Program-made: the position numbers and the translations under genes
Shown: positions 1-7,062 of the stretch, piece after piece
Layout: the number at the start of each line of letters is the position of its first letter
Position numbering within the stretch: the stretch's first letter is position 1
Source of the DNA: Bradyrhizobium valentinum
GTDB lineage: Bacteria; Pseudomonadota; Alphaproteobacteria; Rhizobiales; Xanthobacteraceae
DNA: 64,000 bases
Reading direction: 5' to 3'
NCBI RefSeq assembly: GCF_001440405.1
Contig: NZ_LLXX01000101.1
Span: forward strand, 1 to 64,000
The notes under the pieces: model-generated
Databases searched by the model: none
Seen by the model: the letters and a program-made list of their open reading frames with translations, nothing else
What the model was told of the DNA's origin: nothing

Positions 1-393
1 CTCGGCGCGCCATACGGCCCCGCGGGACCTGGAATACAAAGAGACGGTTGGACTCAACAGCCCGGCGCAGCAACGAACACTAAGAGCCGAAACCTCAATC
101 TCACGCCCTCCCAAAGAAATTCGATGCCGCCGCCAAATGTGGTTCCGCGGGACGCGCGCGGCTACCGTAGATAGGCTGATCTGTAGATAGTTCACCTTCA
201 TCCAGATGCCGCGAACAACCCTTCACTCCGAGAGATGTTCGCGTTTCATAACATTCAGAAGGTTTGCGAAGCGCGCGGCCAGATGCTGGGCTTTCGTTTT
301 CGGAGTGAAACGGCCCCAGCAGGGGCTGATGGCTGGGCCGTCATTCCAATGCGCCAGGCAGGACTTGCAGATTGGCGCCAGCATCCAACGCGC
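1..393. other. Intergenic or decayed DNA, no supported gene
   Basis: No reading frame here has a convincing start, ribosome site or family resemblance. The only structure I see is the hairpin-bearing repeat at 285-360, which is a near copy of 3816-3892. It probably marks the left part of a duplicated segment. Confidence 0.4.
285..360 (+). repeat. Hairpin-bearing repeat, copy 1
   Basis: This stretch matches 3816-3892 closely in the same orientation: a run ending in GGGCTTTCG, then GGAGTGAAACGGCCCCAGC, then a GGCTGGGCC arm and CATTCCAATGC. In this copy one base is lost from the right arm of the GGCCCCAGC/GCTGGGGCC hairpin, so it is the more decayed copy. A further match of 26 of 27 bases follows at 418-444 and 3944-3970, at similar spacing. 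The whole 285-444 segment therefore looks duplicated from, or to, 3816-3970. Confidence 0.7.
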
Positions 394-597
394 CTAGCGA
401 CCTCCTGTTCCTATTCGCGCTTGCTCGAACAGTGGCCGGACATCGGTGCCGCGGTGGCCGCAAAGCTGACAGGTAAATTTACGCTCCAGGTCGGATAACC
501 GAACGTCATCGCCCCAGCGATCAGCGTCGATCACTTCCGAATGCGCGCATTTGTAGTCGCCGCAGTAGACGATCAGCCGGCGAGGGCCGCCCGACAT
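394..597 (-). CDS. Small zinc-ribbon-like hypothetical protein
   Basis: The 67-residue protein starts at the ATG giving MSGGPRRL. It carries CGDYKC near the N-terminus and CQLCGH further on, so two Cys pairs could hold one zinc. The middle (DADRWGDDVRLSDLE) resembles a small family common in Bradyrhizobium, function unknown. The last residues (TDVRPLFEQAR) come from DNA that, at 3944-3970, encodes the start of another gene on the opposite strand. The C-terminus may therefore have been replaced by recombination. Confidence 0.6.
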   Translation of the reverse strand: MSGGPRRLIVYCGDYKCAHSEVIDADRWGDDVRLSDLERKFTCQLCGHRGTDVRPLFEQARIGTGGR

Positions 598-713
598 CGC
601 ATTTCCCCGAGCGTGATTTTTGCTGGCGCTGCATGGGAGCAATTTTACCAAGAATCCCCTCCGCGAGCGCCATTAGAAAACGGGCTTGGGGGCGATACAG
701 CCGGGAGCCTCAG

Positions 714-829
714 CTAGACGCTTATCGGGACTGCTAGGTCCCAAAGCAACGCCAGCCAGGTCAGACCGCCGACGAAAATGATGACCCAGTTATCGTTGCC
801 GCGGCAAAACAACGCTCTACCCAATCCAT
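714..829 (-). pseudogene. Possible frameshifted small membrane protein
   Basis: An ATG at 829 preceded by AAGGGG opens MDWVERCF, reminiscent of very short rhizobial membrane proteins, but that frame stops quickly. An overlapping frame continues to 714 and encodes one hydrophobic helix (WVIIFVGGLTWLALLWDL) with a plausible end. A single frameshift near 800 would join the two. This could equally be chance; nothing independent supports expression. Confidence 0.25.
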
Positions 830-1477
830 AGCAATGCCCCTTGTGCCTCAGGGAAATCGTGACTCCTGATCGGATTTGCCGTCCGTCCGGTGGCCGACAG
901 ACGATGCGAGTTTTTCCCCGGTACGATTGATTGCGTTCCGAGACGGGACGCTCAAGGAGAGGGAGCGGTCCCGGGCGCACACCAGCTCCGCACCGGGGCC
1001 GTTCTTTGAGGCTCGAACTGAGCGACTAACCAGTCCCCATGCGTCCGCGGAAGAGGCCGCAACGATCAAGTCAAAATAGACCGGCGAAGCCGCCGCCTGC
1101 CTGATCCTGATCCAACGAAGCGGAGGGATTAATGCAAAAGGCGCCAATGAATTGGGAAATTGTGTTCTGGCTTCTATGCGGAGCCGGTGTGGTGTTGGCT
1201 ATATGGCAATACGGCAGGATGGTCAGCAGCTACACAGATTGAAAATCCGCGCCTGGCGCGTGTCGTCCACTCACCGCGCGCCGAGCCGCTGCTTTCAGGG
1301 GCTGCCCACCCGGTCATTGGAAGAAGGGCTGGTGCTGAAACTGGGCCATAGGAACGGACTCCGGAGCAAGTCCTGCTGACATTCCCACTATGCCGCCGCC
1401 GGGGGCCTCGTCGCCGAATGGCCGGAACCATGATCATGTGGCGTTTTAGTTACGTCGCGAGCTGAACCTTTCTTGCT
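830..1477. other. Gene-poor stretch with one gene relic
   Basis: Several overlapping frames exist on both strands but none shows a ribosome site with a family-like protein. The only recognisable coding trace is the C-terminal relic at 1300-1338. I see no tRNA, insertion sequence or CRISPR repeats. Confidence 0.4.
1300..1338 (+). pseudogene. C-terminal relic of a GCPPGHWKKGWC secreted protein
   Basis: The 39 bases read GCPPGHWKKGWC plus a TGA stop. They match 39534-39572, the end of the intact gene at 39309, with only two differences, both synonymous. The upstream reading frame here has no signal peptide and no matching start, so only the tail survives. Conservation of sense with silent changes suggests descent from a functional paralogue rather than a recent copy. 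Confidence 0.6.
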
Positions 1478-1633
1478 ATGACGCGTCTTCTGAGCATGGA
1501 TCAAGATCGGGAAAAACAAGCGATCGAGACCAAGCTAGCGCGCCTTCGGGAGTTAGCTCACGAGTTCACGTCTGGCCCGACTGACGAACACATCCGGGAG
1601 TTAGAAGTCGAGTCGAACTGGTTGCGCGCCTGA
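1478..1633 (+). CDS. Short hypothetical protein (51 aa)
   Basis: The frame encodes a charged, helical peptide with core DREKQAIETKLARLREL and EFTSGPTDEHIRELE. It resembles a small rhizobial family of about 50 residues that begins with MD. The in-frame ATG at 1496 (MDQDREKQ) may therefore be the true start; neither ATG has a strong ribosome site. The end (VESNWLRA) departs from the expected charged tail and could reflect a late frameshift. A hairpin terminator follows at 1739. Confidence 0.45.
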   Translation: MTRLLSMDQDREKQAIETKLARLRELAHEFTSGPTDEHIRELEVESNWLRA

Positions 1634-1738
1634 AGTCACTGGATTCCAATCCTCCATGGTAGGCTGATCGGCTTCCTAGCCGTACCCGAGCCGGCGATGG
1701 CCGGGAAGTGGCTCGCTGGCTTCTGACTACTCTCCAAG

Positions 1739-1770
1739 GCCCCGCTGGTTCATGCTGGCGGGGCTTTGCT
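1739..1770 (+). terminator. Rho-independent terminator-like hairpin
   Basis: GCCCCGC at 1739-1745 pairs with GCGGGGC at 1758-1764 around a 12-base loop, followed on the plus strand by a T-rich stretch. It fits termination of the short plus-strand gene at 1478. The stop codon of the minus-strand gene at 1750 lies inside the loop. Confidence 0.6.
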
Positions 1771-1935
1771 TTCTCCAATATTGGGGATGATCGCTTTACG
1801 TCTGGCGCTCTTGGCGGCGCTGTCGTCGATGATCAGTTTCAAAGCTGAAGTTTCGTCGGCACAGGCAGCGATGCTTTTCCGATCGGCGTACACCATCCAC
1901 TGATGGCCGATCTCTTTGACTGTATATTCTGTCAT
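1750..1935 (-). CDS. Short hypothetical protein, DUF2188-like layout
   Basis: The chosen start gives MTEYTVKEIGHQWMVYADRK, 61 residues. The layout is a W-x-V strand, a short turn, then an Ala-rich helix (TSALKLIIDDSAAKSARR). This looks like small single-domain proteins of the DUF2188 type, but the resemblance is weak. An upstream GTG-type start is possible. The gene ends within the terminator hairpin of the convergent gene. Confidence 0.45.
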   Translation of the reverse strand: MTEYTVKEIGHQWMVYADRKSIAACADETSALKLIIDDSAAKSARRKAIIPNIGESKAPPA

Positions 1936-2198
1936 TGCGGGCCCATCCACTGTGAGACCCCAGCCAAACAGCGCTACTACGCCACACTGGCGTTACTGTT
2001 TTCTTAAAGTTCAGGCTGGACGGATCTCCCGCCGGTTCACGCTGGCGGGCCTGCCCATTGTCGGCGGCCGGACAGACGACGGGCCGATGGAAGCCTATTC
2101 TGAAACTTCCCCGGCAACGCTCCCAAGCCCCCCGCCGGGGGTCTCTGTGTCGGCGGCCCCGGTGCGTTGCGTATTGCCGGAGCCGCTAACCGGTCGGT

Positions 2199-2441
2199 TC
2201 AAAGCGGTATGCACATCATGGATTGCCGACTCCATCGGTGATATGGGCCGCAAGGGGGTGATGGCTGGGATGTTGCCGGGCACACGTTCCGAACGCGCAA
2301 AGCTTGCTGCCATCCATCGCGGACACAAGCCCCTTCAGACGTGCTGCTGCACCCGACTCCACATCCGCCCGCGGCCAAAGCTGGTTCGGCAAGAGCAAAA
2401 GCTGCAAAGAAGGCCCCAAAGCAAGCAAAGCGGATCATCAT
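2199..2441 (-). CDS. Secreted GCG-motif protein, probably damaged at the C-terminus
   Basis: From MMIRFACFGAFFAAFALAEP there is a clear signal peptide ending near ALAAGG. It is followed by GCGVGCSSTSEGACVRDGW, which fits the GCG...GxC...NGW prefix of small secreted proteins common in Rhizobiales. After that point the sequence loses the expected Gly/His/Trp-rich repeats, so a frameshift around residue 45 is likely. The start follows GAGGAG. Function is unknown for the family. Confidence 0.5.
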   Translation of the reverse strand: MMIRFACFGAFFAAFALAEPALAAGGCGVGCSSTSEGACVRDGWQQALRVRNVCPATSQPSPPCGPYHRWSRQSMMCIPL

Positions 2442-2468
2442 GGCGGCTCCTCGATGTCTTAAGTGCAC

Positions 2469-2771
2469 GGATCAAATTGGCGCCGTGAATACCATGCTCT
2501 GGCGGGCCGCTTGCAAAACGGCCCCAGCCAGGTTTCTAGCGCAAGCCGGGGCCGCCACTTTCTCCCGGTTCGTCTCCACAGATCCCCCGGGAGCGATGGA
2601 ATCGACTCTCGGCAAGGCTGCAGGTTCCTGAGGACAGGCCCGGCCCAGGGCTGGCGGGCCTCCGCGCTATGCTCACTATTGGGCAGACGCTGCCACCTTT
2701 TCCCGCTTCTATCGGTACGCCAGATGGGTACCCACTACTCCGTCTGGCAATTTGAAATGGGAATACTTTAG
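2469..2771. other. Non-coding or decayed stretch
   Basis: No supported gene. An AACGGCCCCAGC motif at about 2517, shared with the hairpin repeats, is present, but the right arm is poorly kept. A terminator hairpin begins at 2772. Confidence 0.35.
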
Positions 2772-2810
2772 ATGGCCTCGGCGCACCGCCGCGCGCTGGG
2801 GCCATTTTTA
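2772..2810 (+). terminator. Terminator-like hairpin with T run
   Basis: ATGGCC at 2772-2777 pairs with GGCCAT at 2800-2805, followed by TTTTT on the plus strand. Additional GC pairing is possible inside. It faces the end of the minus-strand pseudogene at 2808. Confidence 0.45.
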
Positions 2811-2989
2811 TTCTGGATCGTTCACCTCGTACTCAAACGCCACGCCCTCCGGGTGGTTTTCCTCAAACCATTTTCCGCGGCGTCCTCGCTGGCAAAGACT
2901 TTGAGGTGATCGGGGTCGCCCGCGTCATGAATATGCTCGAACACTTGACGAAGGCCGCCCATATCGAACCACTGCCCGCAGCCGGGCAT
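2808..2989 (-). pseudogene. Small-gene family copy A, frameshifted
   Basis: The minus strand encodes MPGCGQWFDMGGLRQVFEH, then DPDHLKVFASEDAAE in one frame. It then continues as WFEENHPEGVAFEYEVNDPE and stop in another frame. One A appears to be missing in the GAAAATGG context near 2868. The same core (DHLKVFA..AAEKWFE.DPEGVVFEYEV) is found at 3035-3205 and 16415-16556. Copy A follows copy B by 45 bases in the same direction, so the two look like tandem duplicates. Either the gene is dead or it carries a homopolymer sequencing error. Confidence 0.6.
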
Positions 2990-3034
2990 TTCCTGTGATG
3001 ATCAACTTCGGTCTTGGCGATGCCGTCAGCGGCC

Positions 3035-3205
3035 TTACCCGGTTTCGTCATCCACGGCGCCTATAACCTCGTATTCAAACACGACGCCTTCAGGATCGTT
3101 CACCAGAAACCACTCATCGGCAAGGTCCGAGTTTGCAAACACCTTGAGATGGTCACGGTCTCCGACCTGCTTGCTGGTATCAACCTAAATCCAGACCGTT
3201 TTCAT
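3035..3205 (-). pseudogene. Small-gene family copy B, amber at codon 7
   Basis: Read from the ATG at 3205 the frame is MKTVWI, then a TAG codon. It then continues open as VDTSKQVGDRDHLKVFANSD and WFLVNDPEGVVFEYEV to a stop at 3035. A GAT-to-TAG type change at codon 7 would explain the break. The ATG overlaps the TGA of the upstream gene (ATGA), so translation was probably coupled. No good internal start follows the amber codon. Confidence 0.6.
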
Positions 3206-3615
3206 TGGTCTCTCTTTAGCTTCCGGCGCCCCCAATGATGCTTTTTCCCTGGCTCGGTAAACTCGCGGACATGGCCGCGGTTCAACGCCCGCATGACGCC
3301 GATCCGGGCCAACATCGTGGGGCCGTCGTTCTCTGCAACGAGGATTAGCGCCTCAATTGCAGCCTGCCATTCCGGCGCGGAGTGTTCGGCCCTCGACAGC
3401 TTCGTGATGTGGTCGGCGGCGTCCCTCAAAGTCACGAGGGATCGTCCACGCGGAAGCGGAATAGGATCGTCAAACGGGGTGGACCAGGGCAGTAAAATAC
3501 TCAGGCAATAGGTTTCTGGCGTGCCAATGAGGACACCAAGTCCGAAATGGCACCAGCGCGGGGCTATGGGCGCCGGGGTCGCCATTTCAACCGCCGACAC
3601 TCGGGCATGAGCCAT
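3202..3615 (-). CDS. Hypothetical protein of a Bradyrhizobium family
   Basis: The C-terminal 85 residues, from PLPRGRSLVTLRDAADHI through PEWQAAIEALILVAENDGPT to RALNRGHVREFTEPGKKH, match a recurrent rhizobial hypothetical family. The N-terminal 50 residues look unlike it, so the true start may lie further in or the 5' end may be replaced. The protein is soluble and helical; function unknown. Its stop codon overlaps the start of the broken small gene copy B, which argues for one operon. Confidence 0.55.
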   Translation of the reverse strand: MAHARVSAVEMATPAPIAPRWCHFGLGVLIGTPETYCLSILLPWSTPFDDPIPLPRGRSLVTLRDAADHITKLSRAEHSAPEWQAAIEALILVAENDGPTMLARIGVMRALNRGHVREFTEPGKKHHWGRRKLKRDQ

Positions 3616-3804
3616 TCGGCGGCAACTACCAAGTTATTCCCGTGAGTGAAGGTCCACCGTATTCTTACGGAGAGAATGTTCCGCATGCAGTGCAGACACT
3701 GGTGAGCATCAGAGTTTTAATGTTCTCGATTCAGCACGGCGGCAATACTCATTTCAGCAGGGGCGAAATACGCATTTCGGCGCGGTGAAAATACTCCCGA
3801 ACTG

Positions 3805-3827
3805 CCCGGCACGTTTGCCGGGCTTTT
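3805..3827 (+). terminator. Terminator-like hairpin
   Basis: CCCGGCA at 3805-3811 and TGCCGGG at 3816-3822 form a perfect 7-bp stem with a CGTT loop, followed by CTTTTCG. It lies just before the hairpin repeat copy 2 and could end a plus-strand transcript. Confidence 0.55.
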
Positions 3828-3892
3828 CGTTTCGGAGTGAAACGGCCCCAGCGGGGGATGGCTGGGGCCGGCATTCCAATGCACCAGACGGC
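3816..3892 (+). repeat. Hairpin-bearing repeat, copy 2
   Basis: This is the better-preserved partner of 285-360. It contains a perfect 9-bp stem, GGCCCCAGC at 3844-3852 with GCTGGGGCC at 3861-3869. The flanks GGAGTGAAACGG and GGCATTCCAATGC are shared with copy 1. The adjacent gene start at 3944-3970 is also shared. Decayed relatives of the stem are visible near 2517 and 14485. Confidence 0.7.
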
Positions 3893-3913
3893 GGCGCCTG
3901 GCACTTAGTTTGA

Positions 3914-4216
3914 ATGCGCTCAACCGTGAACCGTTCCAATCCTCGCTTGCTCGAACAGTGGGCGGACATCAGCGCCCGCCGGTTTGCCCGGTCGCATGCA
4001 AAGCGTGGGGTCCGGATGCGCCGCGCCTTGCGGCGCGTCAACGGCTACCTGAAAGCCATGATCGAGGCCATCGCCGACTCGAAGGTGCGCCGGATGCGGC
4101 ACGATCTGGAGCTTCGCGGCATTCGTTTCGATCCGCCCGGCAATAACTGGGTGGTGCGTCACTCAGCTTCGATGGAGCGCCCTTCCATAGGTCATGCCGT
4201 CGGGCGGGCCGGCTGA
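3914..4216 (+). CDS. Small basic hypothetical protein
   Basis: The protein contains NRSNPRLLEQWADISARRF and ALRRVNGYLKAMIEAI, which I recognise as a short Arg-rich family frequent in Bradyrhizobium genomes. The family usually begins near MNRSNP, so the GTG at 3926 may be the real start rather than the ATG at 3914. It is predicted to be a soluble helical protein; function unknown. Its last 60 codons run antisense to the read-through tail of the minus-strand gene at 4038. Confidence 0.6.
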   Translation: MRSTVNRSNPRLLEQWADISARRFARSHAKRGVRMRRALRRVNGYLKAMIEAIADSKVRRMRHDLELRGIRFDPPGNNWVVRHSASMERPSIGHAVGRAG

Positions 4217-4550
4217 CGGGGGAGACGGCGGGCTGGCTGGCGCCGGTCACCGCCGCAAAGGCCCGCTTGAGACGATCATCGTCAAGCCGGGCCAGATGTT
4301 GTTGCAAGACCGCGGGGGCGCGTTCGTTCGGTTGCAGGATCGCTGCGCAAAGCTCCACGCTGGTGCGGCGAAAGAATTCGAGCTCGGTGCTGCCTTCCTG
4401 CCGCGGATAGAGCCTGTCGATTTCGCGGGCGATCCGGAGCACAGCCAGCCGGTCGGCATTGTCCAACGTCATCGCATAGCGCAGGACTGCCAGATGCCAG
4501 GCACGCAACGTGCCGGCAAACCACGCCATTCCATGAACCTCGAAACTCAT
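4038..4550 (-). CDS. Hypothetical protein, probable stop-codon loss at the 3' end
   Basis: The first about 112 residues (MSFEVHGMAWFAGTLRAW, LDNADRLAVLRIAREIDRL, FFRRTSVELCAAIL) form a helical protein of a rhizobial hypothetical family. After about 4214 the sequence becomes Ser/Arg/Pro-rich and runs antisense to the gene at 3914. The natural stop has probably been lost. The start lies 11 bases after the stop of the DapA-like gene, so it is likely the last gene of that operon. Confidence 0.5.
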   Translation of the reverse strand: MSFEVHGMAWFAGTLRAWHLAVLRYAMTLDNADRLAVLRIAREIDRLYPRQEGSTELEFFRRTSVELCAAILQPNERAPAVLQQHLARLDDDRLKRAFAAVTGASQPAVSPVSRPARRHDLWKGAPSKLSDAPPSYCRADRNECREAPDRAASGAPSSRRWPRSWLSGSR

Positions 4551-4561
4551 CCGGGCCGTGC

Positions 4562-5527
4562 CTAGGATTGGACCACGGAATCTTCGTGAAGACGAGGTCC
4601 GTGCCAGCGCTCGACAGGACAGCCGATGTTCTCATCGCCGATCTCCGCGATCGCGCTTGCGACTTCCGATTTCGCATCGTCGGGCAGTTCGACGATGGGC
4701 AGGCGGGTGGCCGGGGAAATGAAGCCAAGCAGGAAAAGTGCGTATTTCAGGGCCGCCGGGCTTTCCTTCGTCAGGGCGGCCGTCAGCGGCACCAGCCGGT
4801 CGTGGAGGTATCGCGCGGTCTGCGGCCGCGCCAGCCGGCAATTTGAAAACACGGCCTGGCACAGTTCCGGCGCGACGTTCGAGACGATGGAAATGCAGCC
4901 GTCCCCGCCATTGGCGATGAAGGGCAGCGCCGTCGCGTCGTCTCCGGATAACAGCCGAAACCCGGCCGGTAGAAGCCGCCGCAAGCGCAATAGCCGCGGG
5001 ATGTCGCCAGTTGCATCCTTCAACCCGATGAAGTGTCTCGAGTTGGCGAGCCGCAATAGCGTGTCGTCGGACAACTCGCGCAGGGTCCGGGATGGAACGT
5101 CGTGCAGGATGATCGGCAGCGCGGTCGAGATTGCAATCGCCCTGAAATGCGCCTGGATTCCCGCCTGCATCGGTTTGTTGTAGTAGGGCACCACCGAAAG
5201 CACCGCATCGGCGCCGGCTGCTTCGGCGCGCTGCGACAGCTCGATCGCCTGGCTGGTCGAATTGGATCCGGCGCCGGCGATGACGCGGACGCGGCCCCGC
5301 GCCACTTCGACGGCGGCGCGGATGATGCCTTCCTGTTCCGCGGGCGTCAGCGTCGAGGCTTCGCCGCTGGTTTCGCTGACCAGGATGGCGGTGACGCCGG
5401 CATCGATCTGGCGCTCGCAAAGCTTCGCAAGGGCTCCCAGATCCACGGCACCGTGTTCATCGAACGGTGTGGGAACATCGGGTATGTAGCCCGCCAGCCA
5501 GGTGGCGGGAGTTGAAACTGACGTCAT
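4562..5527 (-). CDS. Dihydrodipicolinate synthase / N-acetylneuraminate lyase family protein
   Basis: This is a 321-residue (beta/alpha)8 aldolase of the DapA family. PTPFDE opens the barrel. SETSGEASTLT (residues 51-61) replaces the usual GTTGE. PYYNKP (114-119) supplies the catalytic Tyr, DVPSRT (143-148) is intact, and GLKDATGD (168-175) supplies the Schiff-base Lys170. The start at 5527 was chosen because upstream codons overlap the preceding gene. The true substrate is unclear: these paralogues often act on keto-acids other than aspartate semialdehyde. It lies 7 bases after the upstream small gene, so co-expression is likely. Operon context (three unknown proteins) does not look like lysine synthesis. 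Confidence 0.8.
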   Translation of the reverse strand: MTSVSTPATWLAGYIPDVPTPFDEHGAVDLGALAKLCERQIDAGVTAILVSETSGEASTLTPAEQEGIIRAAVEVARGRVRVIAGAGSNSTSQAIELSQRAEAAGADAVLSVVPYYNKPMQAGIQAHFRAIAISTALPIILHDVPSRTLRELSDDTLLRLANSRHFIGLKDATGDIPRLLRLRRLLPAGFRLLSGDDATALPFIANGGDGCISIVSNVAPELCQAVFSNCRLARPQTARYLHDRLVPLTAALTKESPAALKYALFLLGFISPATRLPIVELPDDAKSEVASAIAEIGDENIGCPVERWHGPRLHEDSVVQS

Positions 5528-5534
5528 GGGGATT

Positions 5535-5978
5535 TTACGCCGCCTTTTCCATCTGGCCAAAGCCGTGCCGGACGGCGGAAAGCACGAAGCCCTGCTGGCA
5601 CCTGACACCGGCTTCGATCCGAAAGCCCATTTGCTCCAGTTTTCCCCGGATGCGCAGGCCGGCACCGATTTCCCGGGAATCGATCAGGACAGCGACGGTG
5701 GCGCTGGTGCCAAGGAATGGCGATAGTTCGACGAGAGCGGCTTCAATCGCCTGCAGGGAATTGTTTCCCGCTATCAGGCCGACCGGATGCTGTCCTTTCG
5801 GAATCCGGCAGGTCGCGGCGGTGGCTGCCCCCCGGGAGCCACGCCGCCGCAGCGCAAGATAGAATTCCATGCTGCCGCTGCCGGCAACGATGGCGCGATG
5901 CAGGCTTGTCAGGCGTGTGAGGCCAATCATGGTATCGACCACCTGCTCCCGGTTAGAAACGGAATAGGGCTGCAGCAT
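5535..5978 (-). CDS. Hypothetical protein in the DapA-like operon
   Basis: The start at 5978 (MLQPYSVSNREQ) follows GGAAGAGA at good spacing. The 147-residue protein has SLHRAIVAGSGSMEFYLAL near the front, then TCRIPKGQHPVGLIAGN and ALVELSPFLGTSATVAVLID. A final strand-helix-strand is GLRIRGKLEQMGFRIEAG. It resembles a rhizobial hypothetical family; the alternating strands hint at a Rossmann-like or SAM-methyltransferase remnant fold, but no cofactor motif is clear. It sits between the FIGRN gene and the aldolase, separated by 36 and 7 bases. Confidence 0.6.
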   Translation of the reverse strand: MLQPYSVSNREQVVDTMIGLTRLTSLHRAIVAGSGSMEFYLALRRRGSRGAATAATCRIPKGQHPVGLIAGNNSLQAIEAALVELSPFLGTSATVAVLIDSREIGAGLRIRGKLEQMGFRIEAGVRCQQGFVLSAVRHGFGQMEKAA

Positions 5979-6013
5979 CGTTCTCTTCCTTACAGTGATG
6001 TCCGTTCGGCTGG

Positions 6014-6277
6014 CTACGCGACGCGACCCGCGGGAATGGCGCCGGAGGACGCGGGCGCGCCGCCCATGTCGAGTTCGATGTCGCGCGCCAGTTCGATGAT
6101 CGTTTCGGGATGATGACCGTTCTCGAACAGCGCGTATTTGAAGGCTTGCGCGCGGTTGACGAACAGGCCGCCATAAAGCCCGTTCTGTTCCTGGGCGACC
6201 CATTGGCCACGCTTATTCCTGCCGATAAACACGATTGCAGAGGGAGAGCTACACGATGGAGGTTCGACGAGCTTCAC
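6014..6277 (-). CDS. Short hypothetical protein (FIGRN family)
   Basis: The GTG at 6277 lies behind GGAAGGAA and gives an 87-residue protein. Its core is VFIGRNKRGQWVAQEQNGLY, GGLFVNRAQAFKYALFENG and IIELARDIELDM. This is a recurrent small family in Bradyrhizobium with a beta-hairpin then helix, reminiscent of DUF2188-like folds. It is the first gene of the four-gene operon ending at 4038. Confidence 0.65.
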   Translation of the reverse strand: MKLVEPPSCSSPSAIVFIGRNKRGQWVAQEQNGLYGGLFVNRAQAFKYALFENGHHPETIIELARDIELDMGGAPASSGAIPAGRVA

Positions 6278-6507
6278 GTTGGTATTCCTTCCGGTGGTGA
6301 GCCGCGCGCAATCTCCGAAACCATGGCCGCATCCATCGCGATATTGTTGTTTTGCACGAACTTTGCGGATGGGTGTCGTTGGTCGGGAGACGGCTTGACT
6401 CATGTCGCCAATATCTTCCCGGCGGGATATGAATTCGAGAGCGGCGGGATGGCGTTCACATAGGAGCCGTATAGGATCTAGCGCCGGATGTTCCAAACCG
6501 GGACGGT

Positions 6508-6762
6508 TCAGATGAAACCGATAACCAGGCTGCACAAAGCTGAGTAGGCCATCATTTCATCCCATTGGTTGAGAACCGCGTCGAATGGCGGCTCGCGCCG
6601 CATCGCGCCGACGACGGCGCTGAGGATGGCGGCCATCCACAGCAATGCGACGAGGCTTCTGCGCTTCTGCCAAATCCGATGCTGCCGAACGCCGCGAAAG
6701 CCAGGAGAATGGCCATGCGCAGAAAAAAGCGAACCAGCACTGAATGCCATACTCGCACTCAA
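6508..6762 (-). pseudogene. Small membrane protein, frameshifted
   Basis: Two minus-strand frames give complementary halves. One gives RMAILLAFAAFGSIGFGRSA, from about 6710 to 6650. The other continues as SLVALLWMAAILSAVVGAMR and NQWDEMMAYSALCSLVIGF to a stop at 6508. Joined by one frameshift near 6650 they make a protein with three hydrophobic segments, similar to small rhizobial inner-membrane proteins. No single frame covers it, so it is probably dead. Confidence 0.45.
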
Positions 6763-6831
6763 AGTATGGCCACGTCTCGGCGAGCATTTTCTGCTCCATC
6801 TTATCGACGTGAAGTAGTTTCATGGCTTTGT

Positions 6832-7050
6832 TTACGCTCCCCGATGTGTCTCTTTGCTCGCGGTGGCGATGACGTTATCGTCCTTTAACCTAGGCCCATT
6901 CTCGCGCCGAAAAGCAGTTGGCGTAACTCCAATCAATTTTCGAAACATACGGTTCAGTTGGGATACATCGCTAAACCCCACCGCGAGCGTCACGTCGGCA
7001 ATCGACAGATCGCGCTTTGACAACATCTCTTTTGCGACGGTCGGACTCAT
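6832..7050 (-). pseudogene. AraC-family regulator, C-terminal HTH relic
   Basis: AKEMLSKRDLSIADVTLAVG and FSDVSQLNRMFRKLIGVTP match the second helix-turn-helix of AraC/XylS DNA-binding domains. About 60 residues remain of a domain that normally spans 100, and the sensor domain is absent. The break lies just before 7063, where the phage-like gene starts on the other strand. An insertion or recombination there probably removed the 5' part. Confidence 0.65.
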
Positions 7051-7062
7051 GGTTCACGATCA

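Noticed and set aside
2863..3051. 62-residue minus-strand ORF
   Set aside because: It is the out-of-frame reading of the disrupted small gene copy A and its upstream spacer.
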